NCBI GenBank assembly: GCA_964539305.1
Contig: CAZIIM010000004.1
Location: 1-64,000, forward strand
Source of the DNA: CAZNUM01 sp964539305
GTDB lineage: Bacteria; Fidelibacterota; Marinisomatia; Marinisomatales; TCS55
Length of the DNA: 64,000 nucleotides
Direction of reading: 5' to 3'
The translations under genes were made by a program, and so were the position numbers. Under the pieces are notes generated by a model, which was not told the origin of the DNA, ran no database searches, and saw only the letters and a list, made by a program, of their open reading frames with translations. Positions 15,918 to 25,441 of the stretch are shown here, one piece after another (the stretch's first letter is position 1; each line of letters begins with the position of its first letter).

Positions 15918-16583
15918 ATGTGTGGACGAAAAACACTCACCCGGGACATGCAGTCCATCATTGAAGAACTGGCCATAGAAGAATGGCAGAATCCTGAAAG
16001 TTATTTCCCCAGCTACAATATTGCCCCCATGCAGAAATCACCGGTCCTAATCTACGACCAGGTTCGCAAGGCAGTTCCAATGCAGTGGGGATTGGTCCCC
16101 TCCTGGGCAAAGGACCAGAAATTCGGTTCCAGGTTTATCAACGCCCGGGTAGAAACCCTGTTACAAAAACCTTCTTTTAAACACCTGTTTCCTACCCGGC
16201 GGTGTGCCGTCCTCAGTGACGGTTACTATGAATGGCAAAAAACCGGGAACAGGTCGATTCCCTACTACATCTACCCTCAGGACAGCCGATTACTGTTATT
16301 GGCGGGTCTCTGGGATCGTTGGATCACTCCAGAAGGGGGCCTTCTCCAGTCCTACACTATCATAACAACGACACCATGGAAACCCATCTCCCACATTCAC
16401 AACCGAATGCCTATGATTCTGGATCATCACCATCTGGACTACTGGCTGAAGACCCGAAGCACCCCTCTGGAGGAGGCCTTGAAACTCCTTTCCCCATCCC
16501 CCCGTCCGTTAAGGTATCATCCCGTGTCCAAATTGGTCAATTCTCCGAAGAATAACCGGCCTGAATGCATTCTTCCCTTGTAG
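15918..16583 (+). CDS. SOS response-associated peptidase (SRAP, YedK/HMCES family)
   Basis: The start must be ATG 15918, because the catalytic residue is Cys2 (MCGRKT), which is exposed when Met1 is removed. The 221-residue protein has the family landmarks in order: WGLVPSWAK, NARVET, a Glu in GYYEW and HNRMP near the C-terminus. SRAP proteins form a thiazolidine link between Cys2 and abasic sites in single-stranded DNA, shielding them during repair. Many are damage-induced, but I see no LexA-type palindrome like that at 45838 in front of it. It is monocistronic, between a tRNA and the TonB receptor gene. Confidence 0.92.
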   Translation: MCGRKTLTRDMQSIIEELAIEEWQNPESYFPSYNIAPMQKSPVLIYDQVRKAVPMQWGLVPSWAKDQKFGSRFINARVETLLQKPSFKHLFPTRRCAVLSDGYYEWQKTGNRSIPYYIYPQDSRLLLLAGLWDRWITPEGGLLQSYTIITTTPWKPISHIHNRMPMILDHHHLDYWLKTRSTPLEEALKLLSPSPRPLRYHPVSKLVNSPKNNRPECILPL

Positions 16584-16805
16584 AGGTTAGAGAGCCTGTA
16601 TTTTTTTAATAAATGTCACTTTCTCCTTGCGCAAAAAGACGATTATAACCAATTTCAAGGTACTCAGGTGTATATCCTCGGGATTAATGAGTAAATACAT
16701 ACAATCAACCGATCAATTAGAGTGGGTTATTGCAGGGGCGCTAGATACCTGTTTCCTCGATCCACTTCACCAATTTCAATTCAAATCACAATCAAGGAGA
16801 ACATC

Positions 16806-19613
16806 ATGAATAGAACTGTACGAGTTCTGGCATTGTTCCTCCTGCCACTATATGCGTTTAGTCAACATACCATTTCCGGTAATGTGTCTGACGCTGCCAC
16901 CGGCAACGCCCTGCCCGGTGCAAACGTAGTTGTGGAAGGAACCAGTATGGGTGCCGCTGCCAATACAGACGGTGCTTATACAATCGCCAATGTTCCCGCC
17001 GGAACGTATACTGTCACTGCTTCTGTTATCGGGTACGCCGATGTGAGCAAAACAGTCACTGTTTCAGGCGATGTAACGGTCAACTTTGCTCTGGAAACCT
17101 CCGCACTGGAACTTTCCGCACTGGAAGTCCTGGCTTCCCGCGCTACCCGGAACACTCCGGTGGCCTATACCAATGTTAAAAAGGAAGACATGGAACTGCG
17201 GCTTGGTTCCCGTGATATTCCACTGGTTCTGAATACCACTCCCAGTGTTTACGCCACCGGTCAGGGAGGCGGCGCCGGTGATGCCCGCGTCAATGTTCGC
17301 GGCTTCAACCAACGCAACGTCGCCATTATGATCAATGGTGTTCCTGTAAATGACATGGAAAACGGCTGGGTGTACTGGTCCAACTGGGACGGTGTAGGTG
17401 ACGCCACCTCTTCTATCCAGATGCAACGGGGTCTCTCCGCTGTGAATCTGGCTACCCCTTCCATCGGCGGAACCATGAATATCATTACCGACCCGGCAGC
17501 TCATGAAGCGGGCGGACGCTTTAAACAGGAGCTGGGATCCGGTGGTTTTCTCAAAACAACCTTTAACTACAACACTGGCCTGATTAATGATAAAATGGCT
17601 CTCAGTGCTACCATTGTCCGAAAAACAGGGGATGGTATCATCGATGCTACCTGGACCGATGCCTGGGCCTGGTATATCGGTGCCAGCTATCAGCTGAATG
17701 AATCGGACCGTTTTGAGTTCTACGCCCTGGCAGCTCCCCAGCGTCACGGCCAGAATCTTTACAAACAGAACATCGGTGCCTACAGCCATTCGTTTGCCAA
17801 AAAACTGAAGGATTATGATGAAGCGGCCCTTTACGACCCCAATACTGGCGATGGCAAATTCAAGGAAATGGGGAGAGAGTTCAACCAGAACTGGGCCAAA
17901 GTTTCCAATTACAACGGTAAACAGTACTGGGCCATGTACCTGGAGCATAAAAAGGATTCCCGTCATGAATCCGGTTTCCTGAATGAACGGGAAAACTTCT
18001 TCGATAAACCTCAGGTGAATCTGAACTGGTACCACACATTCAACAAGAACATGTACCTCAGTTCCATTTTCTACTGGTCTGGTGGACATGGTGGTGGTAC
18101 CGGTACCTACGGTCGTATCTACACCCGCGATGCCACGGGCGAATTAGGTGATGATAACTGGAAATATTACTATGGCCCCTCCCCCTGGTACCGGGACTGG
18201 GATGCAACCATCGAGATGAATAAAGGCCCTGCCGGTACTTATTATGTGGATAAAAGAAAGCTGACCAAGGAAGATGGTCAATCTCTCGGTATTCTGAGAA
18301 ACAGCCGGAATAACCAGTCCACAATTGGTGCCATTTCCAAACTGAACTACGATTTTTCTGACAACCTGAAGACCGTCTTCGGAATCGATTGGCGGACTGC
18401 CTCTATCGACCACTTCCGGGAGGTCCGGGACCTGTTAGGGGGAGACTATTACATTAATACAGCTGATGATTTTCACCCCGATCAGAAAGTTGGTTTGGGA
18501 GACAAAATCGCCTATTACGAAACCAATACCGTTGACTGGTTAGGGTTCTTTGGACAGGCTGAATACACCTCCGGTCCTATGGCCTTTTATGGTACCGTCG
18601 GTTACTCCACTATCAAATACACCTTCACCGATCATTTCACCGATGATGGTACCGGGAATGAACTGAAATTAAAATCCCCTGACAACATCAGCGGTATTCA
18701 GATCAAAGGTGGCGGTGTTTATCACTTAACCGACCAAGTAAGCGTCTTCGCTAACTTTGGTAAAGTGGAGAAAGTCCCAATCTTCGATTCTGTAATCGAT
18801 GATGTCACAAAAGTGAAAGCTTCCAATCCAAAGAATGAAGTCTTTAATTCTGTAGAAGCGGGTGTGGACTTCTCCCTGATGAACAAGATGGTTACCGGGA
18901 AAGCCAATTTCTACAATACACAGTGGAAAGACCGCTCCCTTACCAAGCACGTCACCAATGAAGATGGCGATACAGACGTGATCTTTTTCACTGGTATGGA
19001 TCAAACACACTCCGGAGTGGAGCTGGAAGCAGCCGTTCAACCCATGTCCATGTTCCGTTTGGATTTCGCCGCTTCCTTTGGTAACTGGACCCATGACAAT
19101 GATGTAAAAGGAAAATACAAAACCTACTCCAACGGTGTACAGACAGAAAAAGAGTATAGCTACTACATCAAAGGTCTGAAAATCGGTGATGCCCCCCAGA
19201 CACAGATTGCCCTGGGTGTATCCGTCTTCCCCGTCAAAGGTGCCCAGGCACAGATTGTCTTCAAAAAATATGACAATTTCTATGCCGACTGGGATCCTAC
19301 CAGCCGCACCTCCCTTGAGGATGCCAATGGTGATGGCGTTGCGGAAGAACGGCCCCAGAGCTGGAAGACACCCGGTTACAATAAGATTGATCTGCATGCC
19401 TACTACAACCTACCCGTTGACCTGGGTGGTGTAAAACTGCAGGTCTTTACCCACATATTCAATCTCACGGACGAACTCTACGTCCAGGATGCCGTGGACA
19501 ACAGCAAATACAACGCATACACCAGTAATGGTAAAAATCACTCTGCTGATGATGCGGAAGTATTCATGGGGCTACCAAGATCAGTTAATTTCGGTCTTTC
19601 TGTTCGGTTCTAA
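16806..19613 (+). CDS. TonB-dependent outer-membrane receptor
   Basis: The ATG 16806 follows AAGGAGAACATC and opens a signal peptide (ending LYAFSQ). The 935-residue protein has a carboxypeptidase-D-regulatory-like beta domain at about 22-105 (GNVSDAATGNALPGANV), a plug domain at about 115-230 (DARVNVRGFNQR, INGVPVND) and a long 22-strand-type barrel ending in NFGLSVRF with a terminal aromatic. It imports a large ligand across the outer membrane using TonB energy. Nothing local names the ligand: no SusD-like partner, siderophore or cobalamin gene is adjacent. It is followed by its own terminator, so probably a single-gene unit. Confidence 0.92.
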   Translation: MNRTVRVLALFLLPLYAFSQHTISGNVSDAATGNALPGANVVVEGTSMGAAANTDGAYTIANVPAGTYTVTASVIGYADVSKTVTVSGDVTVNFALETSALELSALEVLASRATRNTPVAYTNVKKEDMELRLGSRDIPLVLNTTPSVYATGQGGGAGDARVNVRGFNQRNVAIMINGVPVNDMENGWVYWSNWDGVGDATSSIQMQRGLSAVNLATPSIGGTMNIITDPAAHEAGGRFKQELGSGGFLKTTFNYNTGLINDKMALSATIVRKTGDGIIDATWTDAWAWYIGASYQLNESDRFEFYALAAPQRHGQNLYKQNIGAYSHSFAKKLKDYDEAALYDPNTGDGKFKEMGREFNQNWAKVSNYNGKQYWAMYLEHKKDSRHESGFLNERENFFDKPQVNLNWYHTFNKNMYLSSIFYWSGGHGGGTGTYGRIYTRDATGELGDDNWKYYYGPSPWYRDWDATIEMNKGPAGTYYVDKRKLTKEDGQSLGILRNSRNNQSTIGAISKLNYDFSDNLKTVFGIDWRTASIDHFREVRDLLGGDYYINTADDFHPDQKVGLGDKIAYYETNTVDWLGFFGQAEYTSGPMAFYGTVGYSTIKYTFTDHFTDDGTGNELKLKSPDNISGIQIKGGGVYHLTDQVSVFANFGKVEKVPIFDSVIDDVTKVKASNPKNEVFNSVEAGVDFSLMNKMVTGKANFYNTQWKDRSLTKHVTNEDGDTDVIFFTGMDQTHSGVELEAAVQPMSMFRLDFAASFGNWTHDNDVKGKYKTYSNGVQTEKEYSYYIKGLKIGDAPQTQIALGVSVFPVKGAQAQIVFKKYDNFYADWDPTSRTSLEDANGDGVAEERPQSWKTPGYNKIDLHAYYNLPVDLGGVKLQVFTHIFNLTDELYVQDAVDNSKYNAYTSNGKNHSADDAEVFMGLPRSVNFGLSVRF

Positions 19614-19640
19614 ACGACCTAAAGTTCACAGAAGGATAAT

Positions 19641-19673
19641 AAAAAAGCCCCTGGTCAAACCGGGGGCTTTTTT
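19641..19673 (+). terminator. Rho-independent terminator of the TonB receptor gene
   Basis: AAAAAAGCCCCTGGT pairs with ACCGGGGGCTTTTTT around a CAA loop with one G-T wobble. It lies 28 bp after the stop codon and is preceded by A's and followed by T's, so it could act on both strands. Confidence 0.92.
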
Positions 19674-19780
19674 ATTGCCTCTAAAAAACATCAATACACT
19701 AACCTGGAAACATTTTTTTTAACCTTACCGATGGCTCCTCAGTTAAACACATCATTCGTCTGCATAATTACTTATATAAA

Positions 19781-21694
19781 TCACTTTAATATTTCTTCCA
19801 GAATCTCTCTACCGCTATTCAAAGTCTCTGTCACCAATTCGAGATTGTGCATCCCCTGACTGCGATCCGCTTTAATCTGAGAAATACCGGCACGAATCAG
19901 TTCGAGTTGTTCTTTATTCTTTTGGTAGCTGGAATCCGGTATTTCGCTGGAGAGTAAGCGGGTTAAATCTGCCAGAGCTGACTCTGTCTTCTGTTGCGAT
20001 TCTTTCAACAGTTCGGCATAACTCTTATCGTGGCACTCCGTACAGTCACTGCCTCCCGCTTTTCGTATTATTTCATCCCCTCCATGACAGGCACGACATT
20101 CAATATCTTCTGCAGCCATCACATCCGGTTGCGCATCAGGCAGGAAAGCAATCTTACCATTATAGACCTGGGCCTGGAGACGATGGCAATCTTCGCATGA
20201 AACCACATCCTGGGAATGATGACACTGGAGACACTCCTCTTTGGATATGATCGTTTCACCATGTTGTTGGTAATCGGAATGACATTTGGAGCAGGGCAGC
20301 TTCTGTTCCACAATATGAATACTATGTTGGAATTGAATTCCAAATGCTTCCACCGTTACGGTTTCCTGCCCATAATGACAATTTTTACACTGGGATGGAA
20401 CCATCTCGCTGTACACAGACATATCCAGCAATTTTTCACCATGCTTTATATCGATTAAAACCTGATTCAAGTAATCAGCCGCTTCCGCCAAAAGTTGATC
20501 ACAAAAAGCCACATTATGGACAATATTCCCCCGTTTGACCAGCTGATAGTTAAGCAGTGCATTCTCCAGAATCTTATTGATCCTGTCGATTGAATCAGGC
20601 GATGTCACCGATGCCGATACCAACCCGCGAACGACTTCAAGCTGACTCCCGATGGTTTCAACTTTCTCCTGCATAATTGCTTCCCACCGGCGGAAGAGTT
20701 TTCCATACCCTTTCCCATGGCATTTTTCACAGGATTCTCCCTTTGCGATGGTGGCCTGACTCAAACCGGCAACGCCACCTTCATATTTATGAAAAATATG
20801 ACACGCCTTACAATTCAGCCCTGCTTCAAACATAGGATTAGGCAATGGAATCGAAGTATCGTGGATCCGTTTCCCAACAAAAAGGGAAAATTGTTCAATA
20901 TGCTGTGACTCATGACAACTGCTGCATTCCGGTTTAATATCCAGCGTTCTGGCAATGGACTTATGTTGAATGACTAAATGACAATATTGACATTCCACCT
21001 TATGGTCACTAACATGCTTTTTGTGAATGAAATTGATTTCATTAAAACGTTCAATCATTGTCACCGATTCATGGCATACACTACAACGTTCTTTAGGTAC
21101 CACCCCATCTCCGACCCGCATTGAACCATGGCATTTTTCGCAACGGATATTGTTCTGAGCTACAGCCGTATGATCATATTTAACTTCAAATGTTTCATCT
21201 TCCTTCAAGGGTAGGGCATGACAAAGTTTGCATTCATTGACAAGCGGAGACTGGCTGGACGGTTTAAAATGGCACAGGAAACAGGTGGCTTCGGTGACGG
21301 AGATATGTTCCCCCTGGACAATTTGGGAATGACAGCTGGTGCAACGCAGCTTTTTCCCGCGGCAAAGCTTATTTATATGGGATTCATGGTTAAAACGGAT
21401 TCGCCCTTTGAATAGGACTTCTTTACCCAGGGATTCCACCAAATGGCAACCCGTCCGCAAACAGCTGGCGTCTTCTATCTCCGCCCAGGGCTTATTCCGT
21501 TTATAAAGGCCCGTCATATAATTGGCCACCATGGCCAAGGCGGTAAATTTCCCTTTTATTTTATGCTCAATCCCCGGCAGATAATGACAATCGGTACAAG
21601 TGACATCCTGGTGAGCAGAAGCTTGCCAGGATTGGTAATAGGGCTCCATATAATGACAGGAAGTACAGAAACGGGGCCTGGATGTATATTCCAA
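19781..21694 (-). CDS. Membrane-anchored multihaem cytochrome with 18 haem motifs
   Basis: The frame encodes 637 residues from a TTG at 21694, with 17 CXXCH motifs plus one CLRTGCH (CX4CH) near residue 78. A haem-free helical stretch at about 335-420 divides an N-terminal block of twelve motifs from a C-terminal block of six, and a helical tail ends the protein. The same frame stays open upstream to 21877, and codons 21695-21751 encode a strong transmembrane helix (VAVIGALAGVLFILLLWGA) directly before the first haem pair. The true protein therefore starts upstream and has a NapC/NirT-like anchor, but no ATG, GTG or TTG lies there in frame (see findings). Likely role: periplasmic electron transfer from the quinone pool. 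It is the last gene of the minus-strand cluster. Confidence 0.8.
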   Translation of the reverse strand: MEYTSRPRFCTSCHYMEPYYQSWQASAHQDVTCTDCHYLPGIEHKIKGKFTALAMVANYMTGLYKRNKPWAEIEDASCLRTGCHLVESLGKEVLFKGRIRFNHESHINKLCRGKKLRCTSCHSQIVQGEHISVTEATCFLCHFKPSSQSPLVNECKLCHALPLKEDETFEVKYDHTAVAQNNIRCEKCHGSMRVGDGVVPKERCSVCHESVTMIERFNEINFIHKKHVSDHKVECQYCHLVIQHKSIARTLDIKPECSSCHESQHIEQFSLFVGKRIHDTSIPLPNPMFEAGLNCKACHIFHKYEGGVAGLSQATIAKGESCEKCHGKGYGKLFRRWEAIMQEKVETIGSQLEVVRGLVSASVTSPDSIDRINKILENALLNYQLVKRGNIVHNVAFCDQLLAEAADYLNQVLIDIKHGEKLLDMSVYSEMVPSQCKNCHYGQETVTVEAFGIQFQHSIHIVEQKLPCSKCHSDYQQHGETIISKEECLQCHHSQDVVSCEDCHRLQAQVYNGKIAFLPDAQPDVMAAEDIECRACHGGDEIIRKAGGSDCTECHDKSYAELLKESQQKTESALADLTRLLSSEIPDSSYQKNKEQLELIRAGISQIKADRSQGMHNLELVTETLNSGREILEEILK

Positions 21695-21949
21695 CGCGCC
21701 CCACAGGAGAAGAATAAAAAGGACTCCTGCAAGGGCGCCAATGACAGCAACTTTTTTAACCGTTTTTTGGATTTTAAACCCCCACCAATCCGCAAAACCT
21801 GAAAACAGTGTTGCGTTCCATAAACGCCTGAGCTCATGAAATCCCGACCAACTCCCTAGGGTTAGGCCCAGGGATGATCATTTTTCAAGGCAGACACGTT
21901 TATATCATAACAAACCTGTCTGTGATGTATTGCCAGTTATGAATGAATA

Positions 21950-22537
21950 TTACTTTGAGCGATAGCCCTCTGGAAACTTATGAGTAATTTCTTTAATTCG
22001 ACTGGCGTAATCAAAAGGTTTATAGGAGGGGCTCCGTTCATTATGGCATTTCAAGCAGGTTTTTTCATCGGGAATGGTCAATCCATAATCAGCCGCCTTG
22101 ACCTCCCCCTTGAAAATCGCCTTCATGACTTTCATGCTTTTATATTTACTCCCGGGCCCGTGACAGGCTTCACAGCCCACATTTTTCAGGTTTTCCATCC
22201 GTTTGGCAGCCTTCTTTCCGGCCCGGTCGTCATCAGCAGGATTGTAAAAAGCAGCATCTTTCACTTCATAACCCCCGGCCCCGAAGCCAACTGTATGGCA
22301 TTCCAGGCACTCGGGTGCTTCATGGGGCGGAACTTTCATTCCCCGCTCAGCAGCAATTTTCTTGGCCGCATCAGATAATAACGCTTCAAAAGCACGGGCA
22401 TGTTTTGTTTCTTTCCAGATTTTGTACTGTGCCCCCTTTTTACTGCTGGAATGGCAGGTTTTACATTTATGCGTGCCCACATACTGTTGACCCCAGACAA
22501 GACCAACCATTGCCAGCACTGGAAGAAGTCTACCCAT
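21950..22537 (-). CDS. Periplasmic tetrahaem cytochrome, c554 family
   Basis: The 195-residue protein has a signal peptide (cleavage after VWG-QQ, residue 16-17) and four CXXCH motifs: CKTCH, CLECH, CEACHGPG and CLKCH. Spacing and the YKIWKETKHARAF segment match cytochrome c554, a small electron shuttle that pairs with octahaem HAO in nitrifiers. It is clearly paralogous to the protein at 33949-34533; both have W..(T/S)KHA(R/K)A, KVP..(E/D)APECL and the CHNE(R/K)SP(S/R)YK end. It lies 14 bp after the nonahaem cytochrome gene in the same transcription direction. Confidence 0.88.
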   Translation of the reverse strand: MGRLLPVLAMVGLVWGQQYVGTHKCKTCHSSSKKGAQYKIWKETKHARAFEALLSDAAKKIAAERGMKVPPHEAPECLECHTVGFGAGGYEVKDAAFYNPADDDRAGKKAAKRMENLKNVGCEACHGPGSKYKSMKVMKAIFKGEVKAADYGLTIPDEKTCLKCHNERSPSYKPFDYASRIKEITHKFPEGYRSK

Positions 22538-22551
22538 AATAGTCCTCCCAA

Positions 22552-23826
22552 TTATTTTTTCTTGTTTCTGCTTCTACGATCGTAATCCTTAATCTTAAAA
22601 TACACAATTATTGCCAGGTACGTAATGGTCAATGACAGTAAAAATAACCATTTACGGCGCGTATCGTACTCTTTCAACGCCGTCAGGGAGCCTTCAATGG
22701 CTGCCTGGGTGGATTCAAATCCTTTTGCAGCCGTCTCCAGCATGAAATCCTTGTTAAAACTGTGAATGCTCGTGCGGGTCTGAATTAACACTTTATGAGC
22801 ATCCTCGATCGGGAAATAGAGGTCTGAGACTTCCATTCCTTTTTGCTCTGCCTGTGCCATAAGTTCTTTGGCCGCAGCGATTTGATTTTTCAGGCTGTCA
22901 ATCGTATTGTAGAACAAATCCGCCAGATCTTTTGGATTTCCCGTATTTTTATGGCATTGGACGCACACCGCACCGTGTTCCCAGTTTAAATACTCATCTG
23001 TGGGAGCCTTAATTCCATGGTTCCCGTGACAGACTTCACACTGACCAAATCCGCGCTTTACAAAGATGTTATTCAAATGACTCTTTTGAAACAAGCGGTA
23101 ATTGTTCACATGGCAGGTACCACAAACATCTGAAATATTGATCACATTCGGAGGCAGGGCCCCATGACTCCCGTGGCAGTCGTTGCAGGCCGGTGCCCCT
23201 AAACTTTGACGATCAATCAATGCTTTCCCGTGAACGGAAGACCGGTATTTAAAATACTGATCCGTGGGGATGTTGAACTCTGCCATATAATCCACATCGC
23301 TGTGGCATTGGGAACAGGTGGAAGGGACATTAGTCGGGTAGACCGTAGCACGGGGATCGTTCACAGGGAAAATAGCATGGACATTATGGCAATCGGTACA
23401 TACCGCTACTTTTTCCTGCCCTTTGGCCAATAATTCCCCATGGCGGCTGGTACGGTATTTCGATAACTGGTCTGTTTTCACCGAAGAGGAGTATTGGCGC
23501 ATAAAATCAGGGTCGGCATGGCAGGAACCACACATCTCCGGTTGTTTCAGCCGCTCAATTTTTCCCACAAAGGTAGGATCATCCCACATAGCTGCATCTT
23601 CATCGTCCTCAGCTTCAATATTGCCCCCATGGCAATCGGCGCAACTCAGTCCGACCTGTAAATGGACATCCTCCAGCACCTGAGGAAACATTTTCGCATC
23701 CTCCTCCTGGTCTTCGTCCATCAGTTTATGACAGGTAATACACGCGTCGGTCGTGTGGGGAATGTTCGCGTAACCCCGGTTTACCAAAACCAACAGAAAC
23801 ATTAAAGCCATAATGAATTGTTTCAT
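22552..23826 (-). CDS. Nonahaem cytochrome with C-terminal membrane anchor, partner of cytochrome b
   Basis: The ATG 23826 overlaps the cytochrome b stop by 4 bp (ATGA) and opens a clean signal peptide (cleavage near GYA-NIP). The other ATG, 15 bases upstream, adds MGVFG only. Nine CXXCH motifs occupy about residues 30-280. A helical region of about 90 residues follows and one transmembrane helix near the C-terminus (LFLLSLTITYLAIIVYF) with a basic cytoplasmic tail, the same topology as cytochrome f or c1. Being third after Rieske and cytochrome b, it most likely replaces c1/f as the electron exit of the complex. Confidence 0.85.
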   Translation of the reverse strand: MKQFIMALMFLLVLVNRGYANIPHTTDACITCHKLMDEDQEEDAKMFPQVLEDVHLQVGLSCADCHGGNIEAEDDEDAAMWDDPTFVGKIERLKQPEMCGSCHADPDFMRQYSSSVKTDQLSKYRTSRHGELLAKGQEKVAVCTDCHNVHAIFPVNDPRATVYPTNVPSTCSQCHSDVDYMAEFNIPTDQYFKYRSSVHGKALIDRQSLGAPACNDCHGSHGALPPNVINISDVCGTCHVNNYRLFQKSHLNNIFVKRGFGQCEVCHGNHGIKAPTDEYLNWEHGAVCVQCHKNTGNPKDLADLFYNTIDSLKNQIAAAKELMAQAEQKGMEVSDLYFPIEDAHKVLIQTRTSIHSFNKDFMLETAAKGFESTQAAIEGSLTALKEYDTRRKWLFLLSLTITYLAIIVYFKIKDYDRRSRNKKK

Positions 23827-24887
23827 TCCAAATACCCCCATAAGGTCATTAGCACCATGTAAACGATCAGGAGTACTCCCACAACTTTCCAGAAAAGTGA
23901 CCGTTCTCCTCTCCGGGCCTTTCGATCCAGAACGGGCACCAGAAACCAGAACAGGGCTCCGAATGTAAACAGCATTAAACCAAATAATTCCCCCTCAATA
24001 AACCAGACATGGCTGGGAATGAGTTTCAGCGTCTGGAATATGAACATGAAATACCACTCCGGCCGGATACCTGCCGGGGCCGGGGCCAGCGGATCCGCTT
24101 TCACACCCAGATCCCATGGGAAGAAAACCGCCAGCAGAGCAATGACATTCAGTACAATCAACCAGAGCAGGGCGTCCCGCATGGCGAAATTGGGAAAGAA
24201 GGGCATATACCGGCGATGTTCCTCAGGGATATTCTCTAGTTCCGGTGGAATACTCATCCCCTGAAACTGTACCAGCAGTAAATGGACCCCCAAGATCAGG
24301 GTAAATATGGCTGGGATGACCGCCACATGAATCCCATAGAAGCGTGTCAGGGTCGCTCCTGTAACTTCATCGCCCGCCCGCAGCAGTCGCAATAAAAATT
24401 CACCTACCCATGGAATAGCCCCGAAAATATCGGATCCCACTTTCGTAGCGAAAAACGATAATTCATTCCACGGAAGCAGATACCCAGAAAAACCGAATCC
24501 CAGTCCGAGAACCAGCAGAATCATTCCTGTAAACCAGGTGATCTCCCTGGGCTTTCGGTAGGCCTTGGTAAAAAACACCGTAAACATATGGAGAAAGGCA
24601 AAGAAAATGAACAAATTCGCCGACCAGGCGTGAACTTCCCTGACCAGCCACCCGTAGGAAACCTTACTCACAATGAATTTGATACTTTCAAATGCAGTAG
24701 CGGCACCGGGCTGGTAGTAGAGCAAAAGTAAAATGCCGGTTACAACCTGGACGCCGAAAAGAAACAACGAGACACCCCCCAGGTAATACCAGATAGTCCC
24801 ATAAAAAACAGGGACTTTTTTCTTAAACATAAAAGCCTTAACACCACTCAAATCCACCCGTTCATTGATCCAGTTAGACATACCCAT
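23823..24887 (-). CDS. Cytochrome b of a Rieske/b complex (fused b6-subunit IV type)
   Basis: The 354-residue membrane protein oxidises quinol together with the Rieske protein. It has two bis-His helices: HAWSANLFIFFAFLH with 14 residues spacing, and a second pair (IHVAV...GVH) 15 apart, the b6-type spacing. The quinol-oxidation motif PEWY appears after the subunit-IV-like junction, so one chain covers both halves. The Cys that binds the extra haem ci in plant b6 is Tyr here (WYYLGG). The start ATG shares one base with the Rieske stop (TGATG) after GGAGGAG. The order Rieske, cytochrome b, nonahaem cytochrome is uninterrupted. Confidence 0.93.
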   Translation of the reverse strand: MGMSNWINERVDLSGVKAFMFKKKVPVFYGTIWYYLGGVSLFLFGVQVVTGILLLLYYQPGAATAFESIKFIVSKVSYGWLVREVHAWSANLFIFFAFLHMFTVFFTKAYRKPREITWFTGMILLVLGLGFGFSGYLLPWNELSFFATKVGSDIFGAIPWVGEFLLRLLRAGDEVTGATLTRFYGIHVAVIPAIFTLILGVHLLLVQFQGMSIPPELENIPEEHRRYMPFFPNFAMRDALLWLIVLNVIALLAVFFPWDLGVKADPLAPAPAGIRPEWYFMFIFQTLKLIPSHVWFIEGELFGLMLFTFGALFWFLVPVLDRKARRGERSLFWKVVGVLLIVYMVLMTLWGYLE

Positions 24888-25348
24888 CAGGTCAACTCCT
24901 CCGTTGTAATCATGATTTTTTCGTCTTTAATCACAACCAAGTACTTGGTGAGCGGTTTCGGAGGAGGCCCCGAAATATTCTTACCCTGGAGATCGTAGAG
25001 CCCATTATGGCAGGCACACCAAATCTGCTCCGTATCTGATTTGTATTGAACAATACAGTCCAAATGGGTGCAGGTTGCCGCCATGGCGCTGAAGTTACCG
25101 TCTTTCTGCCGCACGATAATCACAGGTTTACGGCCAAAGCGGATGATTTTTGATGAATTGGGCGGGAAGTCCTTTAATGTGCCTGCTTCAACGCTGTTGA
25201 CATAGGAAACCGCTACTTTCGGTGGGATTAAATAGCGGAAAATTGGATAAATCAGACTTCCCAACCATACAAACAACCCCGTCCCCAATAATATATCGAT
25301 AAAACGGCGGCGACCGATGTTCGACTCACCGTTGGTAGTCGTATTCAT
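24887..25348 (-). CDS. Rieske iron-sulfur protein
   Basis: The 153-residue protein has an N-terminal basic segment (GRRRF) followed by one membrane helix at about 19-41, which serves as anchor and export signal. The cluster-binding boxes are CTHLDC (93-98) and CACHNG (111-116), giving ligands C93, H95, C111 and H114 and a disulfide C98-C113, followed by the GPPPKPL loop. It passes electrons from quinol at cytochrome b to the c-type partner. It is the first gene of the Rieske/b/nonahaem operon, with GGGGG about 5 bases before the ATG. Confidence 0.94.
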   Translation of the reverse strand: MNTTTNGESNIGRRRFIDILLGTGLFVWLGSLIYPIFRYLIPPKVAVSYVNSVEAGTLKDFPPNSSKIIRFGRKPVIIVRQKDGNFSAMAATCTHLDCIVQYKSDTEQIWCACHNGLYDLQGKNISGPPPKPLTKYLVVIKDEKIMITTEELT

Positions 25349-25441
25349 TTTCCCCCTGTTCCCCTTATTTATCGAGTTTACATTTCCAATACGATAGTAA
25401 AATCTACGAAGAATCTTATAATGTCACCGTACTATTTAGTA

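Noticed and set aside
16584..16805. Possible regulatory RNA or riboswitch before the TonB receptor gene
   Set aside because: The 222-bp leader has no conserved cobalamin, TPP or other riboswitch core that I could recognise, only short unconvincing stems.
21556..21837. 93-residue frame starting at ATG 21837 that overlaps the start of the 18-motif cytochrome
   Set aside because: Its residues look random, while the neighbouring frame encodes a convincing membrane helix and haem motifs. I treat it as a shadow, noting that its ATG may mark a frameshift.
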